In this document: positions 16,923 through 24,600 of the stretch, in pieces
Layout of the letters: each line of letters starts with the position of its first letter
Numbering within the stretch: the stretch's first letter is position 1
Source of the DNA: an uncultured Elusimicrobiales bacterium
GTDB taxonomy: Bacteria; Elusimicrobiota; Elusimicrobia; Elusimicrobiales; Elusimicrobiaceae
NCBI GenBank assembly: GCA_934662565.1
Contig: CAKUKI010000001.1
Span: forward strand, 62,001 to 126,000
Direction of reading: 5' to 3'
DNA length: 64,000 nt
Program-made: the position numbers and the translations under genes
Notes under the pieces: generated by a model
Seen by the model: the letters and a program-made list of their open reading frames with translations, nothing else
The model's database searches: none
Told to the model about the DNA's origin: nothing

Positions 16923-17615
16923 TTATTTGGCAGTCAGTTCCAATTCCACGCGGCGGTTGGCGGCGCGGCCTTTGGCGGTTTTGTTGGTGGCTACAAAGTT
17001 GGTAGCGCCCATGCCTTTATAAGATACGTTTTGTTCCGGCACACCTTTTCTGATTAACGCATCCGCTACCGCTTTAGCGCGGCGTTCGGACAAGTCTTTG
17101 TTATAGGCTTTGTCGCCGGTAGAGTCGGAATATCCCACAACCGTAATGTGGTGGTTAGGATATTTTTTCAAAATGCGGGCCGTTTGGTTCAACTGTTTGT
17201 TGGAAACGGGTTTGATTTGTTCGCTATCCCACGCAAAGCGGATGGGGTTTTTGAAGTTGACCACCACTTTATTGGGGGTGTTGGTGCGGACATCCGCCAT
17301 TTGGGAAAAATCTTTTTCCTGTTGGGCAGCGGCTTCACGCTGGGCTTTTTCGGCCGCGAGGCGTTCTTCTTCGGCGCGCTGGGCGGCTTCGCGTTCGCGC
17401 AGTTCAGCTTCACGCTGGGCATCGCGTTCTTGTAATGCTTGGCGGGCGGCTTCTTGCGCCACGGTTTTTATGCAAGCGCAGCTTTTGCAGTTTTTGGTGC
17501 AAGCGTTAGCGGCTTGGCAAGCGGCTTTGCGGCAGGGGGTGCCTGTGGTGCGTCTTTCACAATGGCAGGCGGCCAGACACAAAGAAACAACTACTAATAA
17601 TACGGCTTTCTTCAT
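16923..17615 (-). CDS. OmpA-family lipoprotein with Cys-rich head and coiled coil
   Basis: This 230-residue protein has a lipobox (LAAC at about 14-17), an unusual cysteine cluster at about 17-48 (nine Cys), an Ala/Glu/Arg-rich coiled coil (about 50-100) and a C-terminal OmpA domain (about 115-228, with VVGYSDSTGDKAYN and GRAANRRVEL). The coiled coil could span the periplasm while the OmpA domain holds peptidoglycan. The cysteine cluster is not typical of Pal or OmpA and may be disulfide-bonded. Confidence 0.88.
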   Translation of the reverse strand: MKKAVLLVVVSLCLAACHCERRTTGTPCRKAACQAANACTKNCKSCACIKTVAQEAARQALQERDAQREAELREREAAQRAEEERLAAEKAQREAAAQQEKDFSQMADVRTNTPNKVVVNFKNPIRFAWDSEQIKPVSNKQLNQTARILKKYPNHHITVVGYSDSTGDKAYNKDLSERRAKAVADALIRKGVPEQNVSYKGMGATNFVATNKTAKGRAANRRVELELTAK

Positions 17616-17648
17616 GGTGTGATTCTCCTTATAAGGTCTAACTATATT

Positions 17649-18146
17649 TTACAATATTCTGCAATCCGGCTTTCCTTTACGCTTCATAAGTTCCCGATAT
17701 AATTGCACCACCGGCTTGTGCAGTTTGGGGTGGATATAGTCGGACAGCAGATACGAAAGCGGCTTTAATACAAACTCCCTCTCCTGTAGACGCGGGTGGG
17801 GGATAATCAGCATATATTCGTCGTCGTCATCAAAAAATTCTATTTGGTCGTAAAATAAAATATCTAAGTCAATCACGCGCGGGCCGTTCTTAAACGTGGG
17901 CGTACGGCCGAGCTGTTTTTCCAGCGCCTTTAATTTGCGCAGTAGCGCCGCCGGCGGATACGGCGTACTTAAAATGACCACCGCGTTTACAAAATCCGGC
18001 TGGTTGGCAAACCCCTCCGGTTTAGATAGGATATACGGGGAAACCTCTTTCACGGTGCCTAGATTAGAAAGGGCCTCCACGGCTTTATCCAAATGCTCTT
18101 TGGCAGGGGCAATATTGCTGCCAAGCCCTAAAACCGCTTGCGGCAT
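17649..18146 (-). CDS. folK: 2-amino-4-hydroxy-6-hydroxymethyldihydropteridine pyrophosphokinase
   Basis: This 165-residue enzyme transfers pyrophosphate to 6-hydroxymethyl-dihydropterin in folate synthesis. It shows GLGSNIAP at the N-terminus, the GRTPTFKNGPRVIDLDIL signature with the two catalytic Asp residues, and PHPRLQEREFVL. Its ATG overlaps the stop of the preceding PTPS-type gene by one base (TAATG), indicating coupling within a folate operon. Confidence 0.96.
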   Translation of the reverse strand: MPQAVLGLGSNIAPAKEHLDKAVEALSNLGTVKEVSPYILSKPEGFANQPDFVNAVVILSTPYPPAALLRKLKALEKQLGRTPTFKNGPRVIDLDILFYDQIEFFDDDDEYMLIIPHPRLQEREFVLKPLSYLLSDYIHPKLHKPVVQLYRELMKRKGKPDCRIL

Positions 18147-18505
18147 TAGGCGTTTTCTTCCTCTCCGCGGTATTCTATCCAGCGGTCGGGTTCTTCGCTA
18201 ACTTTTACGCTGTATAAGTGCGGCAGGCGTTCTTTAATGCGGTTGAACATCCATATTGCTAGGGCCTCGGTGGTGGGGCGGCGCAAAAAAGTGCCCAAGT
18301 CGCGCCCTTCTAAACTGCTTTCCAGTTCCAGTTTGAAGATGTCGGCCAAATCACGGAAATCCAATAAATATCCTTCTGCGTTGGTGTGACCGTGAAAGGT
18401 AATTTCGTAATGGAAATTATGGGAGTGGATTTCTTCATTCAGGGTTCCGCCGTGCCCGTGACGGGCATGAAAAGAACCGCACTGGGTTAAATAAACAATG
18501 CTCAT
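18146..18505 (-). CDS. PTPS-III-type 6-pyruvoyltetrahydropterin synthase homologue (probable FolB replacement)
   Basis: This 119-residue protein is in the PTPS/QueD family by its FHARH and IHSHNFHYEI zinc-binding histidines. The catalytic Cys found before the HGH motif in true QueD is absent; the position reads EEIHSH, with Glu. That is the published hallmark of PTPS-III proteins, which stand in for dihydroneopterin aldolase (FolB). It sits between folP and folK, and no folB is present in this operon. A canonical queD lies 2 kb away, so this copy most likely works in folate synthesis. Confidence 0.85.
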   Translation of the reverse strand: MSIVYLTQCGSFHARHGHGGTLNEEIHSHNFHYEITFHGHTNAEGYLLDFRDLADIFKLELESSLEGRDLGTFLRRPTTEALAIWMFNRIKERLPHLYSVKVSEEPDRWIEYRGEEENA

Positions 18506-19299
18506 TTGGCCTCCTGTAATTCTTGATAAAAATTCATAATTTTGCGGGTTTCTTTTACGTCGTGCACGCGCAAAATGTCCGCCCCGTGCTGTAAGGCTAC
18601 CAAATTGGCCGCCAGCGTTTGGGCTTTGCGTTTGGGGGCGCCTTCGCGCTTTTGGCTTAAAAAGGTTTTGCGCGAAAGCCCAATCAGCATCCGCACGCCC
18701 AAGGTTTTGAAAACGTCCAAATGTTTTAATAATTCGTAATTTTGCCCGCGCGTTTTGGCAAACCCAAAGCCGGGGTCAATGATAATTTGCTCTTTGGTTA
18801 GGCCGCAACTTTGCGCTTGCGCGATTTTCTGCGCCAAAAATTCTTTAATTTCACCGAGTAAATCTTTATAATCCGTAAGGGTTTGCATGGTTTGCGGCGT
18901 GCCGCGCGTGTGCATAACCACAATCTGCGCGTTAAAATGCTGTACCAGTTTGAACATTTCGGGGTCCGGCGTGCCGCTTACGTCGTTAATCATACTGACG
19001 CCGGCCTTTAGGCCTTCTTCGGCCACCGGAATTTTAACCGTATCCAAAGAAACGGGTATTTGGGGCCATTCTTTACGCACCGCGCGGATTAAAGGCAGCA
19101 CGCGGTTTTTTTCTTCTTCCGCGGGGACGGGCGTTGCCGTGGGGCGGGTGGACTCTCCGCCGATATCAAAAATATCGGCACCGCCCTCTAGGTACTCCTT
19201 GCATTTAGCCAGCAAGGTAGGCAGATTGTTTTGCGGGTTGCCGTCGTAAAAAGAATCCGGCGTAGCGTTTACAATACCCATTAAAAGAGGTGTGGTCAT
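18502..19299 (-). CDS. folP: Dihydropteroate synthase
   Basis: This 265-residue TIM-barrel enzyme joins p-aminobenzoate to the pterin pyrophosphate. Motifs GIVNATPDSFYDG, GADIFDIGGESTRP, SLDT, INDVSG, and DPGFGFAKT are all present. It overlaps the next gene by four bases (ATGA) and is eight bases downstream of folE. Confidence 0.97.
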   Translation of the reverse strand: MTTPLLMGIVNATPDSFYDGNPQNNLPTLLAKCKEYLEGGADIFDIGGESTRPTATPVPAEEEKNRVLPLIRAVRKEWPQIPVSLDTVKIPVAEEGLKAGVSMINDVSGTPDPEMFKLVQHFNAQIVVMHTRGTPQTMQTLTDYKDLLGEIKEFLAQKIAQAQSCGLTKEQIIIDPGFGFAKTRGQNYELLKHLDVFKTLGVRMLIGLSRKTFLSQKREGAPKRKAQTLAANLVALQHGADILRVHDVKETRKIMNFYQELQEAK

Positions 19300-19306
19300 A
19301 AATGCC

Positions 19307-19927
19307 CTATTTAATCATTTCCAAAAATTCACTGCGGACTTCCAACTTTTTGAAAGCCCCGCGTATGGCGCTGGTCACCATTACGGCATCATGCTTTTCA
19401 ATTCCGCGCGAACTAATGCACAAATGTTTGGCTTTGCATACCACCATTACGCCGTAAGGTTGTAAGGTTTCCATTAAGCTATCGGCAATTTGCGCCACCA
19501 GTTTTTCCTGTATTTGTAAACGGCGGGCGTATACTTCTACTAGCCGCGCCAGTTTGGAAATTCCCAACACTTTGCCTTTGGGCAGATACCCAATGCTAAT
19601 GGTGCCGAAGAACGGCTGTAAATGGTGTTCGCACGTGGAATAAAATTCTATATCTTTTAAGACCACCATTTCTTCACAGGAGCCTTCCGTAAAGGTTTTT
19701 AAGACGTCCTGCGGTTTCATTTGGTAGCCGCCAAAAAGTTTTTGCCAGCTGCGTAAAATGCGCAAGGGGGTTTCCTGTAAACCTTCCCGATTGGGGTCGT
19801 CGCCAATATAGGCGAGGATTTCCCGCAGGTTTTGCAAAATTTTTTCTTGCGTTAGCGGATGTTGGCCATTTTGTGCGTTTGCAGGCTTAAGCGCAGAAAC
19901 GGATTTTGTTTTATTATTTTTACGCAT
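19307..19927 (-). CDS. folE: GTP cyclohydrolase I
   Basis: This 206-residue enzyme converts GTP to dihydroneopterin triphosphate, feeding both folate and queuosine synthesis here. Visible motifs are DPNREGLQETP, STCEHHLQPFFG (zinc ligands Cys and His) and CISSRGIEKHDAVM. The start at 19927 lies inside queE and gives a 76-base out-of-frame overlap. I keep it because aggaga stands about 11 bases before this ATG and there is no later start codon before the conserved region. Confidence 0.96.
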   Translation of the reverse strand: MRKNNKTKSVSALKPANAQNGQHPLTQEKILQNLREILAYIGDDPNREGLQETPLRILRSWQKLFGGYQMKPQDVLKTFTEGSCEEMVVLKDIEFYSTCEHHLQPFFGTISIGYLPKGKVLGISKLARLVEVYARRLQIQEKLVAQIADSLMETLQPYGVMVVCKAKHLCISSRGIEKHDAVMVTSAIRGAFKKLEVRSEFLEMIK

Positions 19928-20445
19928 AGGTCTATATTCTCCTGTTTGTTGCTTTCGGGTTGAAGATAAATTTGTGTTTTTTGGTTATGGTACGCAAAAT
20001 AGTTTTGTAAATCGGCTAGGTCGGTTTCTTGGCCCACCACCAGTTTAATGACGTCCGCTTTTTGCAGCATTTGCGGGCTGACATAACGCTTGGGGGAAAC
20101 GGTAATAAAATCAAACAGGCTGACGTCCGTATCTTTGTGGCCGTTGGTTTCCAGATGGATTTTATAGCCGTTTTGTTTGAGCGTTTGCAACAGGGGGAGT
20201 AAATTTTGCTCGGTGGGTTCCCCGCCTGTAATAATGATGTTTTTGCACGGATATTTTTGCACTTCTGCCCCTATTTGGGCGGGGGACATTTCCGTAAACG
20301 CGGCTTGGGCGTATTTAGTATCACACCACGGGCAGCCCATACTGCAACCGCTTAAACGCACAAACACCGCCGGCATACCCGTGTGGCGGCCTTCCCCTTG
20401 AATGGAATAGAAAATTTCGTTAATTTTGAGCAATGGCTGCGGCAT
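19852..20445 (-). CDS. queE: 7-carboxy-7-deazaguanine synthase (radical SAM)
   Basis: This 197-residue radical SAM enzyme makes CDG in the queuosine pathway. The cluster motif is CSMGCPWCD (CxxxCxxC at about 34-41), with the N-terminal FYSIQGEG and the GGEPTEQ glycine-rich SAM motif. It overlaps queD by 26 bases and folE by 76 bases, so the operon is tightly packed. Confidence 0.96.
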   Translation of the reverse strand: MPQPLLKINEIFYSIQGEGRHTGMPAVFVRLSGCSMGCPWCDTKYAQAAFTEMSPAQIGAEVQKYPCKNIIITGGEPTEQNLLPLLQTLKQNGYKIHLETNGHKDTDVSLFDFITVSPKRYVSPQMLQKADVIKLVVGQETDLADLQNYFAYHNQKTQIYLQPESNKQENIDLCVKIIKQNPFLRLSLQTHKMANIR

Positions 20446-20764
20446 TGTCGCTCTCCCAAATTTCCAATGTTTTTAAGGTTAAATTCAGTTTTTTAAGCTC
20501 TGCCCCAATGTGCTTAAACAAATGCTCCGCCAATAATTCCGCCGTCGGGTTGGGCAAAATATCGTTGAGCAGGCGGTGGTCGGGCAAGTTGTCGTCCAAC
20601 AGTTTTTTAACCACCTTAAAATCGCACACCATGCCGCTGGGCTGAATGGGGCCCTCTATAATAAAAACGGCTTTCCACGTGTGCCCGTGCAGTTGGCGGC
20701 ACTGGCCGTTATAGTCGGGCAAGTGGTGGGCGGAACTAAAAGAACGAATCAGTTTAATAAGCAT
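20420..20764 (-). CDS. queD: 6-carboxy-5,6,7,8-tetrahydropterin synthase
   Basis: This 114-residue protein has the complete QueD active site: FSSAHHL and CRQLHGHTW, with catalytic Cys (CxxLHGH) and zinc-binding His residues. It acts after FolE in queuosine synthesis. Its ATG directly follows the stop codon of the upstream membrane-protein gene. Confidence 0.95.
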   Translation of the reverse strand: MLIKLIRSFSSAHHLPDYNGQCRQLHGHTWKAVFIIEGPIQPSGMVCDFKVVKKLLDDNLPDHRLLNDILPNPTAELLAEHLFKHIGAELKKLNLTLKTLEIWESDNAAAIAQN

Positions 20765-21505
20765 TTAATTTCTCTCCGGTAATGTGTTAAAAATTTGTTG
20801 TAAGTAAATAATACATACAAAAATAACCGCCAGCGTAAAAAGCGGAACCCCTATAAATAAGTTCAGGTACCACAACACGCATAGCGGCCCCATTAAAAAC
20901 AGGCTCCATTTGGCAAGTGTACCTAGCGCAACCCGCGCGCCGTAAATCAGGCGCAAAAATACGCCCACCGCCATACCGGCGCAGAAGAAGTAAAAAAACA
21001 TCAGCGGGATAATCATAAAAGAAGCCATAAACCCAATGGCGCGCAACGTGCCTTGCAGCAAGTCTTTATGTTGGGCCAAAAAGGCTTGCGACGTGGTAAA
21101 CGTAAACGTGGCGGGCAAGGTGTTTTTTTGCACGCCGGCGGCCGTGGGCATATAAACGCCGTCCGGCCCCACCACGGCGGCCCAGTTATGGAGGACAAAA
21201 TCTTCCTTAGCGGGCGGTGTTTTTAGGGCGGAATCAAAATGCAAGGCAAACCCGCTTTTGGAAATCACAAAATCCAGCGGAGCGGCCGGCGCTTTTAAGT
21301 GCCCTTTTTCAAAGGTCACTTCCGGAAAGTTTTTTATCATTAGCGGGAGTTGTTCTTGCAAATAGCGGCCCATAAATAAGTTTAAGGCCAATAGGGAGAG
21401 CAAAAACAAATAAAACACAAACAGGCCCACTTGCCATTTGGTAGCGGCCGCTAAACGGTGATAAACGGTAAAACTAAAAATAGTGCGCCAATGTAAACCC
21501 AGCAT
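20765..21505 (-). CDS. DUF1189-like membrane protein
   Basis: This approximately 246-residue protein has one membrane helix near residues 25-45, an extracytoplasmic segment (about 50-160) and three or four helices in the C-terminal half. The pattern fits DUF1189-type proteins, although I am not certain. Starts at 21559, 21544 and 21505 are possible. I prefer 21505 (MLGLHWRT) because a TATAAT (21513-21518) would place transcription almost exactly at this codon. It leads directly into queD, but no role in that pathway is implied. Confidence 0.65.
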   Translation of the reverse strand: MLGLHWRTIFSFTVYHRLAAATKWQVGLFVFYLFLLSLLALNLFMGRYLQEQLPLMIKNFPEVTFEKGHLKAPAAPLDFVISKSGFALHFDSALKTPPAKEDFVLHNWAAVVGPDGVYMPTAAGVQKNTLPATFTFTTSQAFLAQHKDLLQGTLRAIGFMASFMIIPLMFFYFFCAGMAVGVFLRLIYGARVALGTLAKWSLFLMGPLCVLWYLNLFIGVPLFTLAVIFVCIIYLQQIFNTLPERN

Positions 21506-21618
21506 ATTAGCTATTATACTAATTTGAGCCCTTTTTAGGGGCATTGGTATAAATAGCAAGGAATAGTAAAAATAAGTACAATAAAAGATATATATTTTGG
21601 TGGAAAAGGAGTTTTGGC

Positions 21619-24600
21619 GTGAAAAATAAATTCAACTGGTTGTTGGCCTTTTTTATGGCGTTTAGTGCCGTGTCCGTACAGGCGGCCCCGCAAACATTAA
21701 AAGTGGTGTCTGCCACGCCCAAAGGGCAGGTAATGTATGCGGGCAATTCCCCTGTCAGCATTACGTTTAACCGTCCGGTGGGGAAACTATCCGAAAAAGA
21801 TTCTTTTTCCGGCGGGAAATGCCCGCTGGTTATTACTCCCGCCATAAAAGGCTCGTGCCGCTTTAGCGGAACGCAAACCTTATTGTTTGAACCTAGCGAA
21901 AACTGGCCGCTTGCCACGCAATACCAAGTAGTGCTTAAAAAAGGGTTTACCTCTGCCGTAAACGGTGCCAAACTGCCGGACGATTATTCGTTTACTTTTA
22001 CCACGCCGCGCATTTTGGTGCGTTCCACGCGCCCGTTTAAGGATGAACGCTGGCTATCTCTTAACCCCACCTTATATATTATATTTTCCATGCGGCCGGA
22101 TATGGCGCGCGCGGATAAGTTTTTAACGCTTTCTTACCAAGAGGAGCCGGAAAGCTCGGTAGTATCTAAATTTTTATCGCGCATGGGCGGCGGCAAAAAA
22201 GCGCAAGAGCCGGTGCTTAAAACGGTGCCGCTGTTGGTGCGTGAGGTAGCGCCTGAAGAACACCAGCGGGATTTTGCTTGGGAAACCCGCACCGATATGT
22301 TAGCCGTCAGCCCCGCCAAACCGCTTAAAAGAGGGGTTAAATATACGCTTACGGTACAGGAAAATTTCCCGTCGGCAGAGGGGCCGTTGGGGTTAAAAAA
22401 GCCGTATGAACTTACTTTTTATACTTATCCCGCGCTTAAAACGCTGGGGGCCACCACGGCCGGATGTTTGCCGTATGCGCCCAGCGTAAAATTTTCTTCC
22501 CCGGTGCGGTTGAAAGATTTGCTGGCCGCGGCTACAGTCACTCCGGCCGAGGCCAAGGGCCGTTTATCGGAAGCGGACGAAATGGCACTGGGCACGGAAC
22601 ATTTGCCCGCCACCGGGGCGGAAGCCGAAAAACCCGGCACCGTACGGGAAGCCTATTTTGATACGCCGCTATCCTTCTTAAAATTAGCGCCCGGCCAAAG
22701 CGTGACGGTGCGCCTGGCCCCCGGCCTGCAAGATATTTACGGCAACCGTTTAGGGCAGGAAGAAACCTTTACTTTTACCAACGAGGGCTATTGCCCGGCG
22801 GTGGATTATCAGGGCGGCACCGGCGTATTGGAAAGCTATTTGCCGGCCCGCTTGCCGATAGAACTGGTCAACACCCCGCAGTTGGAAACGCAGGCGGTGG
22901 CGCTGGACAAAGATACCTTTATTGCGTTCCAACGGGAAAGCGCCGGCTATTGCTCCAAAAAAGAAATTAAAAATGCCTCGTTTGACGGAAATTATGCGTT
23001 CCGCACGCCTAAAGATAAATCCGTCAAAACATATTTTGATTTGGAAAAATTCGCCCCTACCGCCAAAGACAGCATTATTTTCAGCCAAGTGCGCGTGCCC
23101 AGCAAATGGCGCAAAGACGGCTACTGTTGGGTCAGTGCGCTTTCCAACATTACGGATTTGGGCATTACGTTCAAAACTTCGCCGGATAATACCTTATTAT
23201 GGGTGACGCACTTAAAAACGGCGGAGCCTATGCCCAATTTGGGCGTGGAGTTGCGGGACCGGAACAATAAAGTGTTGTGGAGCGGCTCTACCGATATGAA
23301 CGGCCTAGTGCAAGCCCCCGGTTGGAAAAAACTGGACATAGAACATTCCGGTTGGGGCAAGCCGGAACTTTACGCGTTTGTATCCAGCCCGGGCGGGGAT
23401 GCCGTTGTCAGCAGTGATTGGAACAGCGGTTTGGAACCGTGGCGGTTTAATTTGAATTATGATTACAACCCGCAGGAAACCCTCAACCAAATGCAGTTGT
23501 TTGCGGACCGCGGTGTTTACCGCCCCGGCGAAACGGCCCATGTAAAAGGGGTGTTCCGCACGCTTAAAAATGGCGTTTGGAGTTTGCCCGGTTATGTGCG
23601 CGGTACGGTTTATGCGTACAATTCCCGCGGGGAAGAAGCATTCAAACAAAATGTGGAAGTTTCCTCCGCGTTTGGTACTTTTCATTTTGATTTACCTTTG
23701 CCCGCCAATGCGCCTACCGGCCAGTGGCAGGTTTCGTTTGTGCCGCAAGGGGAAACCAATGTACAGGGCACCAGTTTTTATTTTAATGTAGAAGCCGCCA
23801 AACAGGCGGAGTTTCGGGTCACTTTGCGCGCGGGGGAAGAAAATTATACCCCCGGCCAACAGGCGCAGTTTTTGGCCACGGCCGATTATTTGTTCGGGGC
23901 CCCGGTAGCGGGGGGAAAGGCCCGCTGGACGGTGCGGCAATCTCCGGTGTATTCACTCAACATCAAGGGGTTTGACGGATACGATTTTACCCCGTACTTT
24001 TTGCGCTCCGAACAAAAGACGGAAAACAAGGTGTTATTGCAGGCAAACGGAGAATTAGACAAAACAGGCTCCGTGCGTTTTACTTTACCTATGCCCAAAA
24101 CGGAGGTTCCGCTGGATATTTATGCAGAAACCGGCGTGCAATCTCCGGCGAACCAAGAGCTGTTCGCCCGCACGTCTGTACGGTTGAGCCCGGCCGGGTT
24201 TTATTTGGGCGTAAAAAATGATGTTTCCAATACCGAGGTCGGCCAACCCATAGAGGCGGACGTAGTGGCCGTCACTCCGGCCGGGGTGCGCACCACCGCG
24301 GCTGTTAAGGTGGAAATACGCAAAGAACAATGGTTTAGCGTGCGTAAAACAGGGCTTTCGGGCCGCTTGGAATGGGTCAGCAGTAAAAAAGTGAAGGATT
24401 TTCCGTCGTCCGCTTTTACCTTGCCAGAGGAAGGCTACCACTTTGCTTACACGCCCACGGAGCCGGGCTCTTATTACATTACTTTTTCCACGCAGGATTC
24501 CGCCGGACGCAAAGTATTGGGCGGGTTCCAGTTTGTTGTGTTTGGCGGGGGGAAAGCCTATTGGAAAAAATTGGATGACGATATTTTAACCTTAAAAACG

